Assembly: GCA_033032175.1 (NCBI GenBank) | Contig: CM065304.1 | Location: 29,146,653 to 29,210,652 of the forward strand | Source of the DNA: Saturnia japonica | Taxonomy: Eukaryota > Arthropoda > Insecta > Lepidoptera > Saturniidae | Length of the DNA: 64,000 bases | Direction of reading: 5' to 3' | Shown: one piece after another, positions 11,650 to 23,474 of the stretch | Layout: every line of letters begins with the position of its first letter | Numbering within the stretch: the stretch's first letter is position 1 | Notes under the pieces: model-generated | Database searches by the model: none | What the model was told of the DNA's origin: nothing | Seen by the model: only the letters and a program-made list of their open reading frames with translations | Made by a program: the position numbers and the translations under genes

Positions 11650-12173
11650 ATTTCCATTTCTTTATTTTCTCGATGACAGCTCCTGTGAAAACTTGAACGA
11701 GCGTCGTTTTTTACATTATGTATGCATTATTTTATAAAAATATGACCTTTACACACGTACAAGGTTATACCAGAGTCGGAGAAACTGATAGGGAGCTATA
11801 TCGATAAATGTAACACGATAAATGTACAAAATGTAAGAAACGAAACTACTGCCGGATACTTTTGTACAAATTTATTAACTAATATTATATTTCATTACAA
11901 GATGTTACACATATTAATTCATGATTGATAATGCCAACTTCTTCAAAATTTTCGAAGCTGTTGTAAAATAATTAGGTATAGGTAGGGACTCGACAATGAA
12001 ACGAAATAATTATAACGACAGGTAATCTTTATTTATTTATTTTAATCAAAATCTGATGAATCGTCACTGTCGTAATCGTAATAAATATATGCGATCGATA
12101 TTATTACTTATTTGGTCACAACACTACAACTATCAAATTAGAATTGTCATCGAGAAAATAAAGAAATGGAAAT
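11650..12173. mobile_element. Candidate 524-bp DNA transposon/MITE with 29-bp perfect TIRs
   Basis: Positions 11650-11678 are the exact reverse complement of 12145-12173 (ATTTCCATTTCTTTATTTTC at one edge). The match stops abruptly on both the inner and outer sides. The interior is AT-rich and has no transposase. No obvious target-site duplication flanks the arms, so the superfamily is unknown. Confidence 0.6.
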
Positions 12174-14107
12174 AGTTATATTATATGTATTAACATTTAT
12201 TTATTTAATAATTAATATTTGTTATAAATATTTTTCAAGTACAGATATGCATAACTAACATTTTTTATAATATGTATTTAATGAGAAAGAAAATTGGTGA
12301 ATCAAGGGTCAGCTTAAAATTAGAAGTTTGTTGAAGCTTTGAAGGTTTTTCGAAGTATAAAAGATACCACAATGACATCATTTGAACATCTTAAATCATT
12401 GCTTACTCAGTTACTTATCAATGTTTATTGACGGAGGAACTTGTCTGCGATGGTAGTTTATTAAAAAATTATATGGCTGTTAAACAGTTTCACATATTGG
12501 TATTAGTTTAAAGTAGCAGTAAAATTGTAGTTAATTTTTCATGATGTTTGGTACGCCGGCCGGCATTTCACAAACGCCGAAATGGATTTCGAGTGCATTT
12601 GCAATCAATGAAAGGTGTGTGAACAGATCTTTCAGTGTGGCTGCCAGCTAGGCCGGCACTTAGGAAACACTTACCAACATGTCATGGTGTCACCACAATA
12701 ATTATATAAGAAATTATTTATTGTTACAGGATCGAAATGAAAATTTTGCTCCAAACTTGCCGTTAACTTCGTGCACTTCAAATGAACGAAGTCTTACTTC
12801 TTACTATGTTCTTACTCAACTTTTACGTAATCGACGCTGTGACGTATAACAGATTGATAAAATTGATCATGCCGTTGGAAACTGCTTCAAGGGTGTATTC
12901 AGTATAATCAGTTTTTCAAATTTACCAGATTGAATTTAAGACATGTACATTACTAATCTAGCTGTTCTTTCTAGTTGATAAAATCGTTATGAAACTCTAT
13001 ACAAAAATAAAATTGAATTTAATTAAAGTTGAAATGAACCTTGAACCATTTTCGAACAAGCAGTCTGATGCTTTATCAACAACTCCAATATTGTTACGTA
13101 ATTATTGTATAAAATTGTCATTGACAATTTATCGTTATGTATTCATATACATTACTATACTAAGTTAGTTGTGTTCTTTTTTGTTCACTGTACCAGGACC
13201 CGACGATGACGTCACCGCGCTCAGGTCTCATCTTATCGCGCACCTGTAGTACAATGAACATCTTTATTTACACATAGAGGCACATGAGTGAAGTAGATAC
13301 TATTATCTTCATATATATTCGGATTTGTTTGAATGTTTATTTAATTGTTTCAATTGAATGAGTATATTATTACATTTTTATGTAATTTTATTTACTACTG
13401 GCGGTGGCCCGCGGCTCCGCACTCGTTTGGTTTTAAGCAGTAATTATTTACATCCCGTACTTTTATTTTTACTCATATGATTGACAATTCATATACCGTA
13501 TGAGAGGGATGGCATGTATTTCCAATGTATAATCTTTATCAAAATTGATTGAAAATTATTATTATATTCTACTATTTCTGATTTATTATTGAGAATTTTT
13601 GTAAAAAATTTCTTGAAAATCGGTAAAGACTAGAAAATTTCTTTTTTTGGATTTTTTTTTAATATTTCTAAAAGTAATATTTAAATTTCTTATATCCTAT
13701 CAATTGATCAATTACATAAGCACCTCGTGTACAAAATTTTATAAAAATAGGTCATGCCGTTTTTGTGTTAAATCCCGACATACACACAGACAGACAAAAA
13801 ACATTAAATGCCATATTTGTTACAGTATCATTCATATAGTAAGCCTATTGGGAAATTAAAAAATGATATATGTACAGACGACTACTGATTTGATGTAAAT
13901 TAAATAAATGGTGACAGGCATCGGTGCATCTCTTCCTACATTTGTGATGACTGTTAGTAGTTCAAAAACGTACAAATTTTCGAATAGTCTACGCGGTCAC
14001 TATCACTCTGCTCTCTTTACTCATGTGCCAACAAATACTTTGTTATTTTCATCAACTTTGTAAATAGAACAATAGATTGATGTATAAACGCATAGCATTG
14101 ACAATGA
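12174..14107. other. Intergenic with old repeat debris
   Basis: No gene is visible. A GC-rich patch at 12553-12660 contains GCCGGCCGGC. From ~13400 to 13830 a degenerate repeat runs from a CCCGCGGCTCCGC head to an ACACACAGACAGACAAAAAAC tail, the layout of the Helitron-like families elsewhere in the window. A lone TGACGTCA lies at 13207-13214. Confidence 0.4.
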
Positions 14108-14527
14108 CGATTTTTATATAGGTACTCTTTCTACGCAGGCATTCGCGTGATTGGAGCATCCGGGCTGTTTCATAACCTAGACCAATACACATAGGCAGAA
14201 ATACATATTATACGATTTTTATATAGGTACTCTTTCTACGCAGGCATTCGCGTGATTGGAGCATCCGGGCTGTTTCATAACCTAGACCAATACACATAGG
14301 CAGAAATACATATTATACGATTTTTATATAGGTACTCTTTCTACGCAGGCATTCGCGTGATTGGAGCATCCGGGCTGTTTCATAACCTAGACCAATACAC
14401 ATAGGCAGAAATACATATTATACGATTTTTATATAGGTACTCTTTCTACGCAGGCATTCGCGTGATTGGAGCATCCGGGCTGTTTCATAACCTAGACCAA
14501 TACACATAGGCAGAAATACATATTATT
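14108..14527. repeat. Tandem array, 4 x 105 bp, copies identical by eye
   Basis: The unit starting CGATTTTTATATAGGTACTC begins at 14108, 14213, 14318 and 14423, an exact period of 105. I see no difference between copies. It includes GCATTCGCGTGATTGGAGCA and ends ..CAGAAATACATATTAT. No long open frame crosses it. Identity across four copies implies very recent expansion, strong homogenisation or an assembly artefact. Confidence 0.97.
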
Positions 14528-15845
14528 GTGGCTTTTCAAATCGTTTCAACTACGTCGTTTTACGATGGTTGTAGCGAGCCGTCTAAAAAAAAAATTACCG
14601 AGTTGAGTGAATGACATTTAATGTGTCGAGATGAATCATGAGTTACCAACATCTGATGATTAGCGAGTAAACTATATCTGGTTTCTCTGTTGATCGTGGT
14701 CATATCGGCCACGTTTGCTTAAGTCTAATCATACGAAATAAATCAGTCGATAAATAATGTAATGGAACAAGGGAATTGTATTTGCATGGAAGTTACCTAA
14801 TAAGAACTATAATGTTTAGATAATTTGGAATGTGTATTAAGTGTTTGACATGCAGAATGGTATTTATTATCCCTATAATATAGAGTTAAATTAGATAATA
14901 ATATATTTAAAATATCTTTAAGTCTACCTTGAAATTACTTCATTGTGTTAATGTTTGTATTTTTCAAACAATCTTTTCAAGCAAATGAATCGCAGCAGTA
15001 TTAAAAAATGCCGAACATCTTCAATTCCATTATTATAAGCAAATCAAAAACAATAAATCAAGCACAACAAACTACAAAATCGGTAGCTAAACGTAACGCA
15101 ACTAACTCGGGTGAATTAAATGACATGAAACTCAAGTGTGCGCGTTAAAGTCTGAACTGTCGATCTGATAGCTATTCGTGGAATAAATGACGATTAAAAA
15201 ATAAACAACCACTTATTACACTGATAGCTAAATAACTTTATTGGTTCGGTAGTTATACATTTTGTGAGGATTGAAAAATCGGCCTTAAATTTTTATAAAT
15301 CCAATTAAAACTGCATATTTTACATTAAATTATGTACATATGAAACAGGTTGACAAACACACTTGAGTTCTGACCCAGAATTGTATAGAATACATTTAAT
15401 AAATTATTGTACAACATTAAGGCTCAATAAAATCAATTTTTGGATACATGATCGGGGTTTGTGACTTGACGATATGTGTTTGCCTGAACTTTTTGTGGTT
15501 TATAGTTGTGATGATTTAGAGTTATAGTTAAATATGGCACGTTGTTAATCGAGATAAAGTATATAAGTTGGTTAAAAAGTTGATTAAACAGTAGGCACCT
15601 GTATATACTATACTTATTTAAAACGTACAGTACCGCTAAATAAATAATTATTATAATAGGTCTTTACCTATGAAATTGCCATTCTGCAGTACTGGCCATT
15701 TCAAATAAAAAAAATTTTTGTTTGGCTAAGAATTCTAATTTCAAATTAATTTTATTTTAAAAACATGGAAACCTTTTTCCAAAAGTAGTCGTTTGTTTAT
15801 TGATTAGTGTTAAATTTTCATCGCATTTCAATATTTTTTGTCATC
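14528..15845. other. Intergenic, nothing recognised
   Basis: AT-rich sequence between the tandem array and a mariner remnant. No convincing exon, RNA gene or repeat boundary was seen. Confidence 0.4.
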
Positions 15846-15983
15846 ATGGATACGTTAAAAATTCGAGTAATTATGGAATATGAGTACCGTCGTGGCAGCA
15901 ACGCGGCACAAGCGGCACGCAACATCAACGACGTTTACGGAGCTAACACTACAAACCAACGCACCACCTGTTATTCTGTCTAA
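15846..15983 (+). pseudogene. mariner transposase N-terminal fragment
   Basis: A 45-codon frame opens with MDTLKIRVIMEYEYRRG followed by NAAQAARNINDVYG, the first helix-turn-helix of mariner-family transposases. It ends at a TAA straight after TTNQRTT. The remaining ~300 residues, including the catalytic DDD core, are absent here. Confidence 0.65.
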
Positions 15984-16583
15984 AGTATTCTGTCTTGATG
16001 TTATTTGAAAAAAAAAAACCTAGTGTTATTAATATGCCACAATATTTACAGTTATAGTATATCAATGTACCAGCCTCATTCTGGAAATATAACGAAATAA
16101 TATAAATAATGTTTCCGATAATATCTATTTTAGACTTGCTTGGATTATAATGGAAACATTTATAACAATATATGGAAACACATTTCTAAATTTTAGAGAT
16201 CACTCTACATAAATTATAAATGTTTATCGAGAAATAATACCTGTATACATAATATACTGTTATTTATAAAAATCGTTTAAGATATCTTGTAAAAATAATC
16301 GATGACGAAAAGGTAAAAATATCGGTATGACGAATAGCTTTTAAAATAAATAAATAGTAATAGCTTTTTAAATAGCTAAATTTGAAATTCAAAAATTTAA
16401 TTAAATCGGTTCTTTTTTTTATGTATATTTGTGATTATTTTGTCAGACTTAAAGCGAATCGATTTTAGACGAATATCGAGGCGTTTTCACTTTTGTTTGT
16501 TAAAAATTATTTTTAATGTCGTTCAATTTTATGAAAATTAGATAGCTGTTTATAAAATCACTATTATTGTAATATTGCTTTCA

Positions 16584-16606
16584 AGAGAGAGAGAGAGAGA
16601 GAGAGA
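16584..16606. repeat. (GA)n microsatellite
   Basis: About 11 consecutive AG dinucleotides followed by A4. Confidence 0.95.
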
Positions 16607-17479
16607 AAAATTAATAATTCAATTAGGTTTACTTGTACCAGAAATGTAAAGAACGAAATAAGTTTACTGCTTATTACTATCAAAATATAGTAATATTGTA
16701 TAAAGGATGACGTAACTCAGTTATTAGTTGCACGTATTATTTATATTCTCGTTTTTAATATTTATTCAACCTTCGTAATAAGACTGTGCTACAATTTATC
16801 AATAATGATCTCTCGGGTTCGAATTATCCTCTCATCTTATTAAATATCACTAATTAGGTATTTAATATAAGCCACAATAAGGTGTTTTGCATTTTTTTTT
16901 GTTGTTGTTGATTTTATATTTATGTAAAAGTTAGTGTTTATATAATTATATAAACCTACGTGCGTTTGATTAGCCGATCATTAAAACTTACCCAAAGTGT
17001 TTTTCAATAAATATTAAAATCATTTTTTTTTTTTTTTGACAAAATGATTGTGTTTAAGACAGCACATTCCAGATATATATTTTTTTTTTGTTATTAAATA
17101 GGTGCAAGGTAAATATTTATTTTACTAGTTTAGTTTGTTTTGATTAGTTTTTCATAAATTTAATAGCAAAGTTAAGAAGTCAATATTAACTTTATAAAGA
17201 TTAGGTTTCATTGAAGTGTGTTTGTGATTTTTTTAAAGAACCTAAAGATGGTTCGATTCAAAGATTTGTAAGATTTTGTTATTTTGTAAATATTGGGTAT
17301 CGTTTATAATACATATTTGAAATAAAGATATCTCACTCTCTTGGGTGTTTCATTGCGGAACCAAATCGACTAATTTTCCTTTCTAAAATGTTGCGTGCTT
17401 TTAACATTTTCATTTGTTGTCTCATTGTGGATGCATTTAAGCGTTAGTATTATTAATTACGTCTACTTCATTCGATATC

Positions 17480-18980
17480 ATCATCATTTCAGCCGCAGGA
17501 CGTCCACTGCTGAACATAGGCCTCCCCATAGATCTCCAGAGCGACCGATCTTGTGCGGCCTGCACCCAACGGCTCCCAGCGACCTTTATTATGTCGTCTT
17601 TCCATCTAGTGGGGGGCCGTCCTACGCTGCGCTTTCCGGTGCGTGGTCTCCACTCGAGAACCTTTCTGCCCCAACGGCCGTCAGTTCTCCGAACTATGTG
17701 CCTCGCCCACTGCCATTTCAACTTGCTAATCCTTTTGGCTATGTCGGTTACCTTAGTTTGTCTACGGATCTCATTTCTGATTCGATCTCGTAGAGAAACA
17801 CCAAGCATAGCCCTCTCCATAGCTCGCTGAGCGACCTTGAGCTTTCTTATGAGGCCCACAGTGAGCGACCACGTCTCTGTGCCGTATGTCATCACTAGCA
17901 ACACACACTGGTCAAAGACTCATCTTGAGGCACTGAGGTATTTTGGACGAGAAGACGTCGCGCAGTTTCCCGAACGCTGCCCAGCCGAGTTGGATTCGTC
18001 GACTGACTTCTTTTTCAAAGTTGGACCTACCTAACTGGACTGTTTGTCCCAGGTAGACATATTCTTCAACAACTTCTAGACAAGAGTTCCCAACTGATAC
18101 TGAAGTGGGCACCACATGGACATTCGACATGATTTTCATCTTGTCCATGTTCATTTTAAGGCCCACCTGTTGAGAAACTTTGTCGAGGCCATCGAGCATT
18201 GTGCCAAGATCTTCCAGCGATTTTGCCATGACTACGATATCGTCAGCAAATCGAAGGTGAGTGATGTACTCGCCATTGACATTGATGCCGAGTCCTTGCT
18301 ATTCCAGGAGCTTGAAGGCGTCCTCTAGAGCGGCGGTAAACAATTTCGGAGATATTACGTCTCCCTGTCTAACGCCTCTTCTCAAAGGAATTGCCTTCGT
18401 GCACTGCTCCTGTACTCGGACCGACATGGTGGCGTTGTTGTACAAGCACTTCAACACTTCGATATATCGATAGTAAATACGGCACCGCTGGAGAGACCGC
18501 AATACTGCCCAGGTTTCGACCGAATCAAAGGCTTTTTCGTAGTCCACGAACGCTAAGCATAACGGCAGATTATACTCCTCAGTCTTCTGTATAATCTGCC
18601 GCAGCGTATAGATGTGGTCTACGGTGCTAAAGCCTTTTCGGAAACCGGCTTGTTCGGGAGGCTGGAAGTCATCAAACTTGTGCTCGAGACGATTCGTGAT
18701 GACCCTCGAAAACAGCTTATAAACATGGCTCAGCAACGAGATGGGCCGATAGTTCTTCAATAACGTTATATCACTTTTCTTGAAGAACAGGACCACCACG
18801 CTGCCGCCCCACGTTTCCGGCGTTTTACCCTCGAGTATAACGGAATTAAATAGCTTCTGCATGACCTTAAGTACCGGTGTTCCACCCGCTTTAAGAAGCT
18901 CTGATGTAATTCCGTCATCACCCGGCGCCTTGTTGTTCTTAAGCTGTTTAATGGCCATCCTAATCTCGTACAGGGTGATG
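17480..18980 (-). pseudogene. RTE-type non-LTR retrotransposon, 5'-truncated and dead
   Basis: Read on the minus strand, this is the reverse transcriptase and C-terminus of an RTE-like LINE: NNKAPGDDGI, NYRPISLL, QAGFRKG, the catalytic FVDYEKAFD, GVRQGD and FADDIVVMA motifs, then VGRPPTRWKDD, and a 3' end in ATGATGATG repeats. The endonuclease and the start of the RT are missing. Damage: a Trp codon is TAG just after FKLLE (18299-18301), and a 2-nt deletion near 17910 after PQCLK relative to the second copy. TCGATATC at 17472-17479 and 18981-18988 may be a short target-site duplication. Confidence 0.9.
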
Positions 18981-18989
18981 TCGATATCG

Positions 18990-19849
18990 GTCCTAATAAA
19001 ACCAAAATAAATTGTGAGAATTATGAATGAAAGTAAAAGTGGTACTTATACACTTTATTTATATCCTTCAATATGAAATATTAGCTTAATATCACTATCC
19101 ATTCTTATTATTATAATTAAAATGTTTTTTAATTCTGTAAAAAGTTCTAGGAAATTTGAACAAATTAATTTTTTTTTAAGAGTATCAAAATAATGGGAAA
19201 CATTATTTTTGGTATCATACGATTTTTTTAAATTGTTTGTGGATTTAGCGTTATTGCCTCAATCTCACCTGTTCTTAAGTGATGATATGGTCCAACTTGG
19301 TGACAAGCTAAGCTTAGTGGAAGGCTGGCTCATAAGTGCAGCTGCCGGAATATACCATCGGAACACTGAAGTATGGACACTAACATGGTCAAGCTGTACA
19401 ACGAAATAAAAATCAATTATCAACTTGCATTTTTGTTTCCAAATTATTTAAAACTACTAATAGACATTGCTACTAAAGTTACATATTGACTTTTATGTAA
19501 CAATTACGTAAAATGATGGGAACTGGTTTTTTAAAAATTATCTCATTAGTTAAATAACGAAGTGACTGTTCTGTGGGGTTACAATGCAATAATATTGTGA
19601 ACCTATATACAAATATATTTGTATAAGTATGTAATTGTAAGTTGATATAAACGTTTTTAAAATTTGATAGTATTTCAATTTAATTTATTCGCTGATGAAT
19701 TCTTAATTGTTTGTTTTGTATAAAATAAATTCTTTAAATTCTGTTTATGCGGGGACTTAAATAACAGAAGCGAGTATATATAGGGACGATCAATAAAAAG
19801 CGAGAATTAGTGTCACAGGTAACCTTATTAAATATTTTATAATGTCGTT
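18990..19849. other. Intergenic, one SINE-body fragment
   Basis: Apart from the repeat at 19270-19375, I see no feature. It is AT-rich with only short frames. Confidence 0.4.
19270..19375 (-). mobile_element. SINE body fragment, antisense to the 48.5 kb copy
   Basis: CTTAGTGGAAGGCTGGCTC and AAGTGCAGCTGCCG are the reverse complement of the segment at ~48700-48770. The tRNA-like head is missing. Confidence 0.5.
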
Positions 19850-20075
19850 GGAATACATTTTTTCTAAGCTTAAAATTCCCTTCTTAAATAACTGTTCATC
19901 ATGTGTTCTTGGAAATTCCTGTATTGCACCAACCATTGCTTTATCATCTTATAATTGCTCTCTTCTTTGATACTTCCCTAGCTTTGAATATAAAAATCAT
20001 TAGGAGCTAGTTCTGGTAAATATGTAGGGTGCTTCGAGCATTTCAAAGCTAGCGTCTCGGATTGTAGCCATCGCA
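19850..20075 (-). pseudogene. mariner transposase C-terminal fragment
   Basis: On the minus strand KHPTYLPELAPNDFY matches the conserved HPPYSPDLAPNDFYLF catalytic block of mariner transposases (third acidic residue). After it the frame is broken by a TAG and shifts, and KCI.. near the 3' end resembles the family's C-terminal KCIDxxGxYF. The rest is unreadable. Confidence 0.6.
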
Positions 20076-20138
20076 ACGTAAGGACGTATTTTGATAAAAC
20101 AAGAAAGAACAAAGAAGCAATTGCTTCCTATTATTAAA

Positions 20139-20390
20139 TCTATACTTATATTATAAAGCTGGAGTGTTTGTTTGGTTGAACGTGCTAATCTTAAGAACTA
20201 CTGGTTCGAATGGGAAAATTATTTTAGTGTTGGATAGCCTATTTGTCGAGGAAGGCTACAGACTATATAATATCACGCTAAGACCAATAAGTGCGGAGCA
20301 TCAATGAAATATGTTGCAAAAACGGGAAAAATGTATTCCTTGTGAAACCTTCAATTATGTGACGCAGACAAAGTTGCGCGGATCAGCTAG
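20139..20390 (+). mobile_element. Non-autonomous Helitron, complete ends
   Basis: Starts TCTATACTTATATTATAAAG and ends GCGCGGATCAGCTAG. It is flanked by A on the left and T on the right, the A|TC...CTAG|T signature of Helitron rolling-circle insertion. It is 252 bp and non-coding. Confidence 0.75.
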
Positions 20391-20717
20391 TGTATAATAA
20401 ACATTATTTATGTTACGATGTGAGAATAGATACTACACGTTATGTTACGATGAACCTGAATGCACAATGCATAAAAAGAATCTAAAGTTTAAGAAGAAAA
20501 AAAAACACTGTTGTTCACAAATTCCGTTGCGCAATTTCTTAAATTGTTTTGCATATTTATTATATAACGTGCTTGTAACTACGTCTCTTATCCAGGTATT
20601 ATTAATTCATTACTATCTCTTGACTATCCCAAAAAGAGCCCATGATCTTAGCGACGAAAAGACTCGCCTTGAATTTCTTAGGAGTTGGAGACGATGGTCT
20701 TTTCTAAATATGGTTGA

Positions 20718-21232
20718 CTAACTGTGCCCGTGGCTTCACTCACGTGGACTACAGAATGCCCGCGCGAATCGTGCTCCCCCGCTCCCGGCTATTTTAAAGA
20801 GAAAAATGCTTATTGTCGGTGTTCCTTAGAATATAGACGTATAATCTCGCTGACTTTTTTGTAGGTCTTTTTAATGTCTACAGTTATGTTGTACATTAAT
20901 TTGCTATATTTCTTATGGTTTACTCAGCGTAAGCCATTTAAGCGCCCGAATTGATTCACCGTGACCAGTTTTTTTAAATCGTGCGGAACCCTAATTATCT
21001 TTCTAAAATAAAAGTAGCCTAAGTTACTCCCAATATAATCACCTATCTATAAATGAATTTTCCGTCAAAATCGGTCCAACCGCTTCTGAGATTACCCGAA
21101 CAAAAAGACAGAACAAAAATTTTGAAAATGGGCTTTTTGTTATATGTATCGTATATACTTTCATATGTATTTAGTATAAAACTGTTATTTGGACATTACA
21201 AACAGACACTTCAATTGTATTAATTGTATAGA
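20718..21232 (-). mobile_element. Non-autonomous Helitron, 'GTGCCCGTGGCTTC' family, full length
   Basis: Read on the minus strand, it starts A|TCTATACAATTAATAC and ends ..CGGGCACAGTTAG|T (CTAG mutated to TTAG). The hairpin CGTG..CACG lies just inside the 3' end. The 515-bp body contains AAAATCGGTCCAACCGCTTC and ACTCAGCGTAAGCCATTTAA, shared with copies at 26678, 29735, 39594 and 51225. Confidence 0.75.
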
Positions 21233-23188
21233 TTGACGGCAATATCTTTTGCAAGTCGTAGGCTGTATTTTCGTTTCGAGGTCGTATTGGTGAAATCAAG
21301 TGTCCTTCGTTGTAATGGTCAGGTTGATCAGGTTTATGTTGCAACAGTTCAAAAAAACCGTCAAAAAATATTTAACCATTTTTACACATCGGTAAGAATG
21401 CTACCTAAAACACAGATAATTTTTTTCATTGTTTTCATCTCCAAGTGTTCATGTAAAATGTACCGGGAAACGATGATCTGCTAAAACAATTTTTCGACTT
21501 TACCAGCCATTTTTCGGGGAATGCTATCGCAGGACGTTCGAACGAGGGCTGTCTTTGGTGGATTTCTTCCACCTTTAAATTCGGCGCAACAACGCGGCAT
21601 CGCAACGTGCAACTGTGGAATATGGTGGAGCACTTAGCCCCGATGTATCCCGTAAACATTAATTAGCTTATTCAACGATAGAATGACTAATGTTTATTTC
21701 TAATATTAAAAATGAGCAGGTCGTATAAAAGGTTTCTGAAAATACATTAAATTTTCAAGGATGTATTAAGATACCAAATTTCTGAAATTTGTGTTACGAC
21801 GTTCGCGAAAGGCTTAGGAACACTAAATAAAGCCAAAATACCTGTATTATGGTACAAGTGTGTAATGTTGGTGATTACCGCTGAGGCGCCATTGAGACCC
21901 GAGCCGTTAGGTGAGGCCGTGAGGGTCTTAAGAGAGCCGAGGACGGTAACCACCAATACACACGTGTATCATACGACGTTTTTCAACACACTTGTGAAGA
22001 AAATAATAATAAAAAAATCATTTTTCCTTGGAGTTTTCAGGTAGTAAACTTTGCATAACGTTAAGGGCTTCACATCTTATATCGGGCGGTGTACAACATA
22101 AATCATTTTCTTCATAACTAGTACTTGTAGATATTTTAATTAATAAATAACTAAAATTTCAACAGTGACGAGTTGTGAATTTTTTTTCGCTATGGCGGGA
22201 AAAATTAATCAGTTTGCGCGCGCATCTAAAAATGGCGATCGGCCATAGACTAAAGGAATGAGGTTTCTTTTCTTTTGGCTTTCCGCAGATAGCGTTTTAG
22301 CCACGTATAAAATGGGGAATTTAAAGTTTTCTTTATTACAGAGAAAACAAAAGTTATATTTGAGTGAAAGTTTTATTTATTAAACACGTACAAGTTGAAA
22401 TCATCTATTTAAATACGAAGTTGTATGAAATGAGCAAGCAATAGGTACATTAATTTATTTGTTCTATTGATCATTATCTTTTTTGTATCGAAACTTTTTT
22501 AAGAACAAAGCAACTCGACCAATAAAATAAAAAAAAAACTCTATAACTCACTTGTGAATAATAGCAATGAAAAAGTCACAGTTTGATTACAGGTGTCATT
22601 ATATGCCTAATTGCGGTGATATTAGAGCCACTTTATGAGCAAGTGTGTTGAAAAATATATTTATTAACTTTAGATTTCCAAAGTTTATACCAGTTGTGAT
22701 TGTACTCCGATTTTATAATTTTGGTCTGGACCTGTTTATGTGTTATCTCATGATCGGCTGTTAGTTCAGCGCACTCATGCCATGGGCCGCCTAAAACAGA
22801 CTGAATGTGACCGATCCATCGCAATGCTGCACAATCTCATGCCTCCTATCTCGGCACTACTGTCATGGGCAATATTAATTGATAATAATATCAGCCTGTA
22901 AGCGTCCCACTGTTAAGCAATGTGGCCTCTTTACTCCTAGAGAAGGCACTGCTTTATACACTACGATGCACGGTGGGATAAAAATAGACACTAGTGGAAA
23001 TGGGATAAAAAAATATTTATTTGGTTTTTGACAAAAACTGTATATGTATTTTGAATTAGACCACAATTATAAGACTGTTGATGATCTTAAATCTTATTTT
23101 GAAATAATGCATTGTTAAGTAAAAAAAACGTCTTAGTTGATTCATATTGCATGGAAGTTGAACTTCAATTAGACCATGTTGCTTCATC
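21233..23188. other. Intergenic with one dispersed-repeat fragment
   Basis: No gene was recognised. Positions ~22888-22970 (CCTGTAAGCGTCCCACTG.. and CTAGAGAAGGC) match a very common lepidopteran dispersed repeat. Around 22190-22260 an isolated GC-rich patch carries GGCGGGAAAA and TTTGCGCGCGC. Confidence 0.4.
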
Positions 23189-23473
23189 TTAACTTTCGTA
23201 CATGTCAGGGCTCAAACCTGCGGACATCGGTTTATATTCCGCCGCCGGATTATACTCGACCACCACGTCTTTAAGCCTTGACGCATACAATTTGGTTCTT
23301 GGTAATGTGTAGATATTTTTGCAACGGGCATGAGCTAGATTACACTTGAAAGATTTGAAGGTGGCGACGCTGTGGCGCGGTAGTGGTTGTGGTGATACTG
23401 GTGGTGGTGGCAGTCGCGTATAGAGACGGTTACAACGTATTTGCTCGTACATGGGTGAACACATTAGTTTCAA
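23189..23473 (-). CDS. Possible terminal exon of an unidentified minus-strand gene
   Basis: An open frame whose last ~55 codons look protein-like rather than random: basic and aromatic (KNIYTLPRTKLYASRLK), then acidic (DVVVEYNPAAEYKPM) and a TAA stop. It starts inside, and antisense to, the first exon of the secreted-protein gene. A CAG acceptor candidate precedes the RHSVATF segment. I do not recognise the product. It could be the last exon of a gene starting near 28.8 kb, or chance. Confidence 0.3.
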   Translation of the reverse strand: MKLMCSPMYEQIRCNRLYTRLPPPPVSPQPLPRHSVATFKSFKCNLAHARCKNIYTLPRTKLYASRLKDVVVEYNPAAEYKPMSAGLSPDMYES

Positions 23474-23474
23474 G

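Noticed and set aside
13207..13214. TGACGTCA CRE-like site
   Set aside because: No promoter or gene nearby; a single 8-mer is expected by chance in 64 kb.
17395..19010. Several plus-strand frames of 65-132 codons
   Set aside because: All are shadows of the minus-strand RTE reverse transcriptase.
20410..20721. 103-codon plus-strand frame
   Set aside because: Contains a poly-Lys run from A-rich DNA and ends in a Helitron; no family resemblance.
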